Source of the DNA: Anaerofustis stercorihominis
GTDB taxonomy: Bacteria > Bacillota > Clostridia > Eubacteriales > Anaerofustaceae
DNA length: 64,000 nucleotides
Assembly (NCBI RefSeq): GCF_024623185.1
Contig: NZ_JANJZK010000009.1
Coordinates: 36,470-100,469 of the forward strand
Direction of reading: 5' to 3'
Positions 45,919-53,556 of this stretch are shown here, piece by piece. Made by a program: the position numbers and the translations under genes. Under the pieces are notes generated by a model that saw nothing but the letters and a program-made list of their open reading frames with translations, was not told the DNA's origin and did not search any database. The first letter of the stretch is position 1; each line of letters opens with the position of its first letter.

Positions 45919-46911
45919 TTATAATTTTTCAATTACTTTCTTTGTAAATTCCTTAGTTCCCAGACTGCCTCCCAGGTCTTTTGTTAGGTATTCACCTTCT
46001 TTGATCAAACTTTCTATTGCATTTTCGATTTTCTTTGCTTCTTTTTCGTAACCTATATAATTAAGCATTTTTGCACCTGCCAAAATACATGCGGTAGGGT
46101 TAGCGATATTTTTTCCCGCAATATCCGGTGCGGAACCATGGACCGCTTCAAATATTGCTCCGTCTTCACCAATATTCGAGCCCGTTGTAAGTCCGAGACC
46201 TCCTATCAAACCCGCACATAGGTCGCTTACGATATCTCCGAATAGATTTGTAGCCAAAAGCACGTCATATTTTTCCGGATACATAACAAGATTCATACAC
46301 GCTGCATCTATTATTAAGTCATTAAGTTCGATTTCCGGATAATCCTTATGTACTTCATTTACTGCATCCAAGAATACTCTGTCTGTCAGTTTACATATAT
46401 TTGCCTTATGTAAAGCCGTTACCATTTTTCTGTTTTCTCTTCTGGCAAGTTCAAAAGCGTATTTTGCAATCCTTTTGCTTGCCTCTTTTGTTATAAGCCT
46501 TGTCGTTTCTGCTCCGCCTTCTATTTCCTTTTCAATTCCTGCATAAAGTCCTTCAGTATTTTCTCTTATTATTACAAGGTCTATATCTTCATAGCGGTTT
46601 TTAAGACCTTCGTAAGTTTTAACTGGTCTTACATTTGCATATAGATTGAGTTCTTTTCTCAAAGTTACATTTACGCTTCTGAACCCTTTTCCTACGGGGG
46701 TGGTAACCGGACCTTTTAGCGCTACTTTATTTTTCTTTATACTGTCTATTACCTTTTTAGGAAGAGGTTCTCCGTATTTTTCTACTGCTTCAAGCCCAGC
46801 GATCTCTTCTTCAAAATTTATATCGGCTCCAGTTGCCTTTATTACTTCGACCGCACTTGACATTACTTCCTTGCCGATGCCGTCGCCATAAATTAATGTT
46901 ACGTTTTTCAT
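45919..46911 (-). CDS. Isocitrate/isopropylmalate dehydrogenase family protein
   Basis: 330 residues, short NAD-type form. VTLIYGDGIGKEV start, SVNVTLRKELNLYANVRP (substrate loop), RENTEGLYAG, DAACMNLVMYPEKYDVL, and EAVHGSAPDIAGK near the nucleotide site. The NVTLRK loop fits an isocitrate dehydrogenase rather than LeuB, and no leu genes are nearby, but homoisocitrate-type activity cannot be excluded. RBS AAGGAGAG. Single-gene unit under a palindrome-bearing promoter. Confidence 0.85.
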   Translation of the reverse strand: MKNVTLIYGDGIGKEVMSSAVEVIKATGADINFEEEIAGLEAVEKYGEPLPKKVIDSIKKNKVALKGPVTTPVGKGFRSVNVTLRKELNLYANVRPVKTYEGLKNRYEDIDLVIIRENTEGLYAGIEKEIEGGAETTRLITKEASKRIAKYAFELARRENRKMVTALHKANICKLTDRVFLDAVNEVHKDYPEIELNDLIIDAACMNLVMYPEKYDVLLATNLFGDIVSDLCAGLIGGLGLTTGSNIGEDGAIFEAVHGSAPDIAGKNIANPTACILAGAKMLNYIGYEKEAKKIENAIESLIKEGEYLTKDLGGSLGTKEFTKKVIEKL

Positions 46912-46941
46912 TTGATCTCTCCTTTTTTCAGATTAAAATCA

Positions 46942-46970
46942 ATTATACTTTACTTAAGTAAAATACTCAA
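46942..46970 (-). promoter_or_regulatory. Dehydrogenase promoter with palindrome in the spacer
   Basis: Minus strand TTGAGT (46970-46965), 17-bp spacer, TATAAT (46947-46942). The perfect 14-nt palindrome TTTACTTAAGTAAA (46949-46962) fills the spacer and is placed to act as a repressor site. Confidence 0.65.
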
Positions 46971-47032
46971 TAGATATAAATTCTAAATTTTCAAAATATT
47001 TTATAATCTTTTGTAATTTAAGTTGTTATTAT

Positions 47033-47062
47033 TTGACAATAGTAATGTTTCTATAGTAAAAT
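47033..47062 (+). promoter_or_regulatory. Possible promoter of the first HAD gene
   Basis: TTGACA (47033-47038), 18-bp spacer, TAAAAT (47057-47062), about 140 bp before the start codon. A nearer TTGACT at 47144 has only a 15-bp spacing to TATAAA. Confidence 0.5.
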
Positions 47063-47202
47063 TATAAAAGGTAATTAAGTTTGAAATAGATTATTAAATA
47101 TTATTAAAAGAAATATAATGATTTTTAGTAGTTTTTTTATATTTTGACTATAATGATATTTAAATATAAAGTTCGTTTAAAATATATTTTAAGGAGGAGT
47201 TT

Positions 47203-48003
47203 ATGGATTATAAACTACTGATTACTGATTTAGACGGGACTATGTTAAACAGTAATAGTGAAATCAGTAAAAAAAATCTTGAAGCGGTTCACGAGCTTCA
47301 AAAGAGAGGTAAATTTATAAGTGTGGGCAGCGGCAGGCTCTATGTAGATGCGATAAAGTTTGCCAGACAGCTTGGATGTCAGGATAATTTTAATATCGCA
47401 AACGGCGGTCTTACGATTTTCAGAGAGGGAGAAGAAGAAGTGGTCGCTCACTTTGAAGAAAATTTCTTTAAAAGGATAGTTGATATACTTAGATATAACG
47501 ATATTCCCTTTGTTGTTATGACCAGTGATCATGCAGGGTCTTTTTATGATAAAACCAGCAAAGAGTTTGTACATAGGTGCAGAGAAATAAATCCCGATAC
47601 TTCAATAGATTTTGTTGAGACGGATGTAAGAAATCTTAAGAATGTATTTAAAATAAGTTCTTCTTATAAGAATGTTGACCATATATTCTTACACAGAGAA
47701 ATGGAGAGACTTCACAGTGATATAAGAGCGGATATTGCCGGGGAATATTTTATAGATCTATCACCCCGAGGTGTATCAAAGTGGAGCGGAGCTTTAAGGA
47801 TAGCAAAAGAAATGGGTATATCTACAAAAGAAATAATTGCTGTGGGAGACCAGGAAAATGATATGCAGATAGTCGGGAATGTGGGACTTGGTATTGCAAT
47901 GAAGAATGCTGTAGACAGACTAAAAAATGTAGCTGATGTAGTTCTTCCATATACTAATGACGAGGACGGGCTATATCATTTGATTCACGAGTATATGCTT
48001 TAA
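47203..48003 (+). CDS. Cof-type HAD-IIB phosphatase, paralogue 1
   Basis: 266 residues. Motif I DLDGTML (9-15), Ser motif II in SVGSGR, Lys motif III in the SKWSGALR region, motif IV GDQENDMQI. Cof-type cap domain in between. Such enzymes hydrolyse sugar phosphates, flavin precursors or similar; substrate unknown. RBS AAGGAGG. First of five similar genes on this strand; separated from the second by a 170-bp gap. Confidence 0.93.
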   Translation: MDYKLLITDLDGTMLNSNSEISKKNLEAVHELQKRGKFISVGSGRLYVDAIKFARQLGCQDNFNIANGGLTIFREGEEEVVAHFEENFFKRIVDILRYNDIPFVVMTSDHAGSFYDKTSKEFVHRCREINPDTSIDFVETDVRNLKNVFKISSSYKNVDHIFLHREMERLHSDIRADIAGEYFIDLSPRGVSKWSGALRIAKEMGISTKEIIAVGDQENDMQIVGNVGLGIAMKNAVDRLKNVADVVLPYTNDEDGLYHLIHEYML

Positions 48004-48175
48004 AATTTACATAATTAAATAAAAAATAATATAAGTATATATTTATAATAAGTAAGAAAGCATATAAAAATCTTTCAAGTTTTAAAAATATAAATGTTTA
48101 TTTATATGATACATTAATATCTCAGGAAAAATTGCGGGGCATTTTCCCGCTTAGAAATAACATAAGGAGAGCATA

Positions 48176-48973
48176 ATGAAATATAAATTGATTGTTATGG
48201 ATGTAGATAATACTCTGCTTTGTACCGATAAGAGTGTTTCCCAAAAGAACGTAGAGGCTATAAGGAAATGTAAAGATAAAGGCGTAATGGTTTCTTTGGC
48301 AAGCGGAAGACCTGCCTTAGATGTGCTTCATTATGCTAAAATGATAGGTATAGAGGATAATTATCATGTGTCAGATAACGGCGCGGGTATATTTAAAGGT
48401 AATGACAGAAAGATAATAAAGACTTTTAACAGAGATTTTTATTTGAATTTGGTTGATAAATTAAAGGAAAAAGGAATTGAATGCGGAGTATTTTCCAGTG
48501 AAAGCCTTGATTTTATATATGAAGAGGGAAGTGATGATATTGCTAAAAGTATAGATATCTATTTCCCTGTGACTAAAGCCAGGATAGGTGATATAAAAGA
48601 TGTCGAGGGTGTATATAAAATAAGTACATATTTTAACGATGATGAAGAGTATGAATTCGTAAAGGGGCTTGAAAAGGAAAATGAAATGAGCGGGGTCATT
48701 CCGGATCCTCATTTTTTTGATATGATGCCATATGAGGTTACAAAGATAAAAGGTACTGAAGAAATCGCAAAAGAACTTGGTCTTTCTATGGATGAAGTCA
48801 TTGTAATGGGAGATCAGGAAAATGACTATACAAATATAAAAGGTGCAGGGCTTGGTATTGCCGTAGCTAATGCGACCGATGATGTCAAGGAAATTGCGGA
48901 TGTGGTTTTAGAACAAAGCTGTAATGAAGACGCCGTGGCGTATGTAATAGATAAATACATATTGGGGGAATAG
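48176..48973 (+). CDS. Cof-type HAD-IIB phosphatase, paralogue 2
   Basis: 265 residues. Motif I DVDNTLL, motif II LASGR, motif IV GDQENDYTN. Upstream gap (48004-48175) is AT-rich with a short GC hairpin (GCGGG 48134-48138 / CCCGC 48146-48150) just before the AAGGAGAG. The next paralogue begins three bases after its stop. Confidence 0.93.
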   Translation: MKYKLIVMDVDNTLLCTDKSVSQKNVEAIRKCKDKGVMVSLASGRPALDVLHYAKMIGIEDNYHVSDNGAGIFKGNDRKIIKTFNRDFYLNLVDKLKEKGIECGVFSSESLDFIYEEGSDDIAKSIDIYFPVTKARIGDIKDVEGVYKISTYFNDDEEYEFVKGLEKENEMSGVIPDPHFFDMMPYEVTKIKGTEEIAKELGLSMDEVIVMGDQENDYTNIKGAGLGIAVANATDDVKEIADVVLEQSCNEDAVAYVIDKYILGE

Positions 48974-48976
48974 ACT

Positions 48977-49774
48977 TTGAAGTATGAGCTTTTAGTAACC
49001 GACTTGGATGACACACTTTTAAAAGATGACGGAACCATATCAGAAAAGAATAAAAAGGCACTCAGGACTTTAATCGAAAAGGGCGGCAAAGTCGCCCTTG
49101 CCAGCGGAAGAGCCGAACCTACGATGGTCGATGTAATAAAAATGGTCGGTCTTGAAGACCAAAAACATCTGGCTCATAACGGGCTTTGTATTTTTGACCT
49201 TAACGGGTACGCAAAGTTTTCCGGATTTTTGCCTAAAAATGAAATTATCAGGATCCTCGATTTATTAAAAGAGAATAACATAGAAGCAAATGTATTTACG
49301 CCTGAGGGGATATATCATAACCATAGCTTTAAATTAGCCAAAGTAATGGATAAATACATCAAAGGTTATCCGATGATAGATATTGAATATACACCTTATG
49401 ATGTAGAGGGGATATTCTTGATATACGGAATTATAAATAATGAAGAAGAGAGAGCTTTAATGCGTTCATGGGCGAGCGATGTGATAGAAACCGGAGAGGG
49501 AAACGGATTTGTTATATTTTCACTAAGAGGAGAGGGAAAGTATAAGGGAGCAAAGAGGCTTGCCGAAGAATTTGGTATAGATGAAGAAAAAATAGTATGT
49601 GTCGGAGACGGAGGGAATGACCTCCAAATGCTTAGAGAAGCACCTCTTGGTATAGCGGTAAAAAATGCTGTAGAGGAAGCTAAAGAAGCTGCGAAAATAG
49701 TAATCGATAAGACAAACGAAGAAGACGCTATCAGTTATGTTATAGAAAAATATTTTTTAGGAGAAAAACTATGA
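48977..49774 (+). CDS. Cof-type HAD-IIB phosphatase, paralogue 3 (TTG start)
   Basis: 265 residues from a TTG; GGGGGA eight nt upstream inside the preceding gene end. Motif I DLDDTLL, motif II LASGR, motif IV GDGGNDLQM. Its stop overlaps the start of the fourth copy (ATGA), so paralogues 2-4 form a coupled operon. Confidence 0.92.
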   Translation: MKYELLVTDLDDTLLKDDGTISEKNKKALRTLIEKGGKVALASGRAEPTMVDVIKMVGLEDQKHLAHNGLCIFDLNGYAKFSGFLPKNEIIRILDLLKENNIEANVFTPEGIYHNHSFKLAKVMDKYIKGYPMIDIEYTPYDVEGIFLIYGIINNEEERALMRSWASDVIETGEGNGFVIFSLRGEGKYKGAKRLAEEFGIDEEKIVCVGDGGNDLQMLREAPLGIAVKNAVEEAKEAAKIVIDKTNEEDAISYVIEKYFLGEKL

Positions 49775-50574
49775 TAAAATTATTGGCTGTGGATTTAGAC
49801 CATACACTTCTAAGAGACGGAAATATTATTTCAAACGAAGATAAAAAAGCTATCAAAGATTTGGAAACTGCGGGAGTTAAGATAGTACTGGACTCGGGAC
49901 GAAGCGAACCTACTATGAAAGATATGATTTATGAGCTGGGGCTTGAAAAGTATAAACATGTCGGAGTAAACGGAGCTCTTATAATGGATTATACGAGTAA
50001 TAATAAATTCGTAAAATCTATAGACCATGATACATATGTTGCTTTGATAGAAAGGCTTAGAAGTGAGAATAGAGAATTTTTCTGCTACTGTGACGGCGGG
50101 CTTATGTATGAGCATGTAGATAAATTAAGACCGCAGGTGGAATATTTCCATTCAAGCAAAGCTCTTATCAAGGGAGATGTAATGACAATTCCGGAATGTC
50201 CGAGAGTAAATACATATTACGGTGATGAAGAAGAGCTTAAATATGTAAGAAGTATCTGTCCCGAAGGATTATATTCAACTGCCAATAGCGGGATACTTGA
50301 TTATATGCCAATAGGGCTCAATAAATTTTCAGGACTTAAACCTATACTTGAGGATTATAATATTTTGCCTGAAGAAGTTGCTTGTATCGGGGACCAGGAA
50401 AGCGATATCGATATGTTCAATGCCTGCGGAATGTCTTTTGCGGTAAGCAACTGTGATGATTTTGCAAGGGAAGCTGCGGACGTTGTACTTCCAAGAAGTC
50501 ACAATGAAAATGGTGTTGCGTATGCGATTTATAAATACATATTAAAAGACGAAGAAAAATTAAAAGAAATATAG
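49771..50574 (+). CDS. Cof-type HAD-IIB phosphatase, paralogue 4
   Basis: 267 residues. Motif I DLDHTLL, motif II LDSGR (Ser kept), motif IV GDQESDIDM. It is closer to the fifth copy than to the first three: both share the SGRxE-x-M segment, YxENGxMYE-like cap and a KYILKDEEKLK end. Four-base overlap with the third gene. Confidence 0.92.
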   Translation: MIKLLAVDLDHTLLRDGNIISNEDKKAIKDLETAGVKIVLDSGRSEPTMKDMIYELGLEKYKHVGVNGALIMDYTSNNKFVKSIDHDTYVALIERLRSENREFFCYCDGGLMYEHVDKLRPQVEYFHSSKALIKGDVMTIPECPRVNTYYGDEEELKYVRSICPEGLYSTANSGILDYMPIGLNKFSGLKPILEDYNILPEEVACIGDQESDIDMFNACGMSFAVSNCDDFAREAADVVLPRSHNENGVAYAIYKYILKDEEKLKEI

Positions 50575-50601
50575 TAGAAAAATATATCTAAATTATATAT
50601 A

Positions 50602-50628
50602 ATAGCCATAGCTTTATGCTGTGGCTAT
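50602..50628 (+). terminator. Hairpin between HAD paralogues 4 and 5
   Basis: Eleven-bp stem (50602-50612 with 50618-50628, one T-G pair), loop TTTAT, no T-run. It may stabilise or attenuate the transcript rather than end it. Confidence 0.5.
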
Positions 50629-50649
50629 AAGAATTTTGCGGAGGAAAAA

Positions 50650-51462
50650 ATGATAAAATTATTTGCGGTAGATTTAGATGATACATTTTTAGATAAAAAC
50701 GATAATATGTCAAAGGAAAATATAATTGCGGTAAAAAACCTCGTTGATGCGGGAGTAAAAGTAGTATTAAACTCCGGAAGAACAGAAGTTCTTATGAGAG
50801 AACATATACATGATTTGGGACTTGAAAATTTTAAACATGTTGCAATCAACGGCGCTTTGATACTTGATGTAAAAGGTGAAAATAAACTTATATCTACATT
50901 TGAAAGAAGTTCATACGAAAATTTCATAAAAGAGTTAAGAGCTGAAAACAGGGGGTTCTTATGTTATCATGAAAATGGGATTATGTATGAGAATGCAGAC
51001 GACAAATTAATACGTCATATTGAAAGATTTCATACTTTAAAGAAAGCCCGTGAAGGAGATACTTTATCTCTTGAGAAATGCTGCAGGGTAGCGGTTGTAA
51101 GAGAAAATGAGGAAGATGTACCTCATTTGAGAGCGCTTGCCCCTAAGGGAGTATATACCACCGCAAGACCTTACGGAGAGTGTGTAAGTTATATGCCCGA
51201 CGGACTAAATAAAGCAAACGGACTTAAAGTAATTATGGACGAATATGGTATAACAAAGGATGAAGTTGCAAGTATCGGAGATCAGGAAGTAGATACATAT
51301 ATGTTTGACATTTCAAAGTATGGAATTGCGGTTAAAAACAGCGATAATAAAACAAAAGAAGTAGCTGATATAGTTCTTCCGAGGACAAATAATGAAAATG
51401 CATTTGCATATGCTGCATATAAATATATTTTAAAGGATGAAGATAAATTAAAGTATATATAA
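50650..51462 (+). CDS. Cof-type HAD-IIB phosphatase, paralogue 5
   Basis: 270 residues. Motif I DLDDTFL, motif II LNSGR, motif IV GDQEVDTYM (Asp kept, Asn of GDxxND lost). Clearly duplicated from or with paralogue 4. RBS GCGGAGG. Followed by a hairpin-repeat terminator. Confidence 0.92.
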   Translation: MIKLFAVDLDDTFLDKNDNMSKENIIAVKNLVDAGVKVVLNSGRTEVLMREHIHDLGLENFKHVAINGALILDVKGENKLISTFERSSYENFIKELRAENRGFLCYHENGIMYENADDKLIRHIERFHTLKKAREGDTLSLEKCCRVAVVRENEEDVPHLRALAPKGVYTTARPYGECVSYMPDGLNKANGLKVIMDEYGITKDEVASIGDQEVDTYMFDISKYGIAVKNSDNKTKEVADIVLPRTNNENAFAYAAYKYILKDEDKLKYI

Positions 51463-51471
51463 TTATGGTTT

Positions 51472-51525
51472 AAAACAAGGGGCACTACGCCTGCCTTCGG
51501 CAGATTTTGCGCCCTTTGTTTTTTA
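51472..51525. repeat. Dispersed GGGCACTAYGCC hairpin repeat, copy 2 (acts as terminator)
   Basis: The 35-nt core 51480-51514 matches 31200-31233. Here the outer arms AAAACAAGGGGC / GCGCCCTTTGTTTT pair and a small inner hairpin TGCC-TTC-GGCA forms, followed by T6, giving a branched bidirectional terminator between paralogue 5 and the minus-strand membrane gene. Confidence 0.8.
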
Positions 51526-51966
51526 TTTACTCTGGAACTTTTTAAGCGCAGCATTTAATTCTTTGGTGTCATATTTGGCTTTTATTTCCAAAGCCAGCCA
51601 AACTACAAATATTGATATTAAAACTACTAAGTAGAATAAGATCTTGCACCATATTTTTACTTGACTGAACCAGCCAAATAACTCACAAAATCCGATGGTG
51701 ATTATTAACATCAATATGCCCCATATCATTGCTCTTTTTCCTGATATTTTATCTTCAGGTACGATTATTTCCTGAGAAAATCCTATTAATGCAGCACATA
51801 TCAGCATTTGAAAAGCGGTCATAAAATCAAGCGATGAATTTGAAATACCGTTTGATAAAGCACTCAGTACTAAATAAAAGAGTACAAATGTACTGAAGTA
51901 AATGCCTGTCATGGATTTTGCATTGTATAAAAACATAAGTTCTTTTCTTCTGTTATTATTTTTCAT
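51523..51966 (-). CDS. DUF3021-like membrane protein, partner of the LytTR regulator
   Basis: 147 residues with four membrane spans (about 19-40, 48-65, 76-95, 108-128). The arrangement LytTR gene followed by a four-span protein matches LytTR regulatory systems such as HdrRM/BrsRM, in which the membrane protein inhibits the regulator. Its ATG lies just after the lytTR stop; AAGGAG inside it. Family name is a best guess. Confidence 0.7.
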   Translation of the reverse strand: MKNNNRRKELMFLYNAKSMTGIYFSTFVLFYLVLSALSNGISNSSLDFMTAFQMLICAALIGFSQEIIVPEDKISGKRAMIWGILMLIITIGFCELFGWFSQVKIWCKILFYLVVLISIFVVWLALEIKAKYDTKELNAALKKFQSK

Positions 51967-51967
51967 T

Positions 51968-52417
51968 TTAATTTTCTCCTTTCAAAATTCCAAGGCTTTC
52001 TTTAAGTCTGAAATTATAATGTCTCGATACTATTAATTGTTCATCGCTTTTAAGCGTAAGTTTTATCTTTGAATTAATTAATGCTTTAAGACTTTTTATA
52101 TAATAAATGTTTACTATTTGGGACTTATTTATCCTTGTAAATCCAAATGACAAATATTTCGTCTCCAATTCCATTAAAGAATAATTTATTTCCATCACAT
52201 TGTCTTTTGTGTATATAAATGTTTTCCCCTCAATAGTTTCAATGTAGTATATTTCATTCGGCTCTGTCATATATATACCTTCATCGGTCTTTGCGGGTAT
52301 CTTAAAGCTTCGCTCCTTTAGAAGCTCAAGTATTTCAAGCATTTCTTCATCTAAATTTTTACACTTTAGGATTATCTCATTTTCACCTTCTTTGATATGT
52401 TCAACTGTTATTTTCAA
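51968..52417 (-). CDS. LytTR-domain DNA-binding regulator (TTG start)
   Basis: 149 residues from a TTG with GGAGG eight nt upstream. No receiver domain. The LytTR domain spans about 45-145: IYYIETIEGKTFIYTKD, FTRINKSQIVNIYYIKSL, LIVSRHYNFRLKESL. It binds direct repeats at promoters and typically autoregulates. Co-operonic with the membrane protein downstream. Confidence 0.9.
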   Translation of the reverse strand: MKITVEHIKEGENEIILKCKNLDEEMLEILELLKERSFKIPAKTDEGIYMTEPNEIYYIETIEGKTFIYTKDNVMEINYSLMELETKYLSFGFTRINKSQIVNIYYIKSLKALINSKIKLTLKSDEQLIVSRHYNFRLKESLGILKGEN

Positions 52418-52476
52418 TGTCCTATCCTCCTTAGATTGCAGAATACTATAAACTATCTATTTATTCAATATGATGT

Positions 52477-52504
52477 ATTCTAAGTTACATAAAATAAATG
52501 TCAA
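52477..52504 (-). promoter_or_regulatory. Promoter of the LytTR unit
   Basis: Minus strand TTGACA (52504-52499), 16-bp spacer, TAGAAT (52482-52477), about 60 bp before the start codon. Confidence 0.6.
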
Positions 52505-52515
52505 GCTGCATAGAT

Positions 52516-52546
52516 AAAAAGAGAGCGGATACTCCGCTCTCTTTTT
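52516..52546 (-). terminator. Terminator after sdpI
   Basis: Fourteen-bp perfect stem (52516-52529 with 52533-52546), three-base loop, A/T-tract ends on both sides. It separates sdpRI from the LytTR unit. Confidence 0.9.
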
Positions 52547-52551
52547 ATTTA

Positions 52552-53184
52552 TTAAATTCCTTTTTTGTATAGAATGAAGGAATACATCATTGGGATTAAT
52601 AAAACTGCAAAAATCGTAATCATGGTAATGAGTCCGCCAAAATTAAAGAATGCACCCGCTATTTGTATCAATCCGAATAATACAAATACTATACCACCGA
52701 GCCTATGTGTCTTGTTCCAGTTTTCTTCACTGTTAAGTGTCCAAGGCAGTTTTATACCTATAGTATAGTTTTGTTTGCACTTTGGGAGATAATTACCGAT
52801 AACTATAAACAGTATACCGATAAAACACAATATCCATGTAGAAACATTGATATTAACATTAAGTGCGGCAGCTATGGATAATCCTGTAACTATTGTCATT
52901 AAAACCGGAATGAGCCATCTTACAAGGGAAAACATTATTTTTGGAGAGTTTGCTCTTTTAGGGTCATTGTTTACCATTATGTTAACAAAGAGATGAAGCC
53001 CCACATATAATAAAGGCATTATAAAAGTAAAAAATACTTTTGATGAATAACCGTTTGCTTCACCGTTCCAACCAAAATGGGTAGGGACCTGCTCGGGTAA
53101 TTTGTTATAAAATAAAAGTGCGATGACCATAGGTATGAAGCACGCTATTGTTGATACTATAAGTTCCTTATTTATCTTTTTCAT
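52552..53184 (-). CDS. sdpI: SdpI-family immunity/signal membrane protein
   Basis: 210 residues, six membrane spans. The N-terminal DUF1648 part has NKLPEQVPTHFGWNGEANGYSS, and the SdpI domain has GNYLPKCKQNYTIGIKLPWTL and WNKTHRLGG. B. subtilis SdpI confers immunity to the SdpC toxin and sequesters SdpR at the membrane. No sdpABC toxin genes are here. It overlaps sdpR by 17 bp. Confidence 0.92.
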   Translation of the reverse strand: MKKINKELIVSTIACFIPMVIALLFYNKLPEQVPTHFGWNGEANGYSSKVFFTFIMPLLYVGLHLFVNIMVNNDPKRANSPKIMFSLVRWLIPVLMTIVTGLSIAAALNVNINVSTWILCFIGILFIVIGNYLPKCKQNYTIGIKLPWTLNSEENWNKTHRLGGIVFVLFGLIQIAGAFFNFGGLITMITIFAVLLIPMMYSFILYKKGI

Positions 53185-53452
53185 TTTCTTCTCCTCCGCC
53201 GAACTGGGATAGCCATAACATCAATTCTTCAAATACCGAAGTATTTATGTCATAGTATATAAAATTTTTATATTTCGTTTCGTATATAAGTCCTGCATCT
53301 TTTAGCTTCGACAGGTGATATGATACAGTTGCATTAGTCATATCAAACTTATCGGATATATCTCCCGCGGACATCCTTCCGCTTTTAAGCATTGTTAGTA
53401 TATCTCTTCTTATTGGATCCGAAAGTGCTTTAAGAGTATCCCCGAAACTCAT
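53168..53452 (-). CDS. sdpR: SdpR-like ArsR-family autorepressor
   Basis: 94 residues. Winged HTH: LKALSDPIRRDILTMLKSGR, recognition helix NATVSYHLSKLKDAGLI. No metal-binding cysteines. Adjacent and overlapping sdpI, as in B. subtilis. Its promoter is covered by a 32-nt perfect palindrome and a second copy lies upstream, supporting tight autorepression. RBS AAGGAG. Confidence 0.92.
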   Translation of the reverse strand: MSFGDTLKALSDPIRRDILTMLKSGRMSAGDISDKFDMTNATVSYHLSKLKDAGLIYETKYKNFIYYDINTSVFEELMLWLSQFGGGEENEKDK

Positions 53453-53467
53453 ATAATCATCTCCTTA

Positions 53468-53499
53468 TAATCTATTTAGAAAATTTTCTAAATAGATTA
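53468..53499. promoter_or_regulatory. Operator O1: 32-nt perfect palindrome over the sdpR -10
   Basis: Core CTATTTAGA-N6-TCTAAATAG with extra matched bases outside. It overlaps the -10 and transcription start of sdpRI. Confidence 0.85.
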
Positions 53500-53524
53500 T
53501 ATTACTGTTACGGTGGAAAGTCAA
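53496..53524 (-). promoter_or_regulatory. sdpRI promoter
   Basis: Minus strand TTGACT (53524-53519), 17-bp spacer, TATAAT (53501-53496). Confidence 0.85.
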
Positions 53525-53556
53525 CAACTATTTAGATAAATTTCTAAATAGTTGTT
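53523..53556. promoter_or_regulatory. Operator O2: second palindrome with identical arms
   Basis: Arms 53523-53536 and 53543-53556, loop TAAATT. Core CTATTTAGA-N6-TCTAAATAG is the same as O1. It touches the sdpR -35 and codes the last residues of the acetyltransferase gene. Confidence 0.85.
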
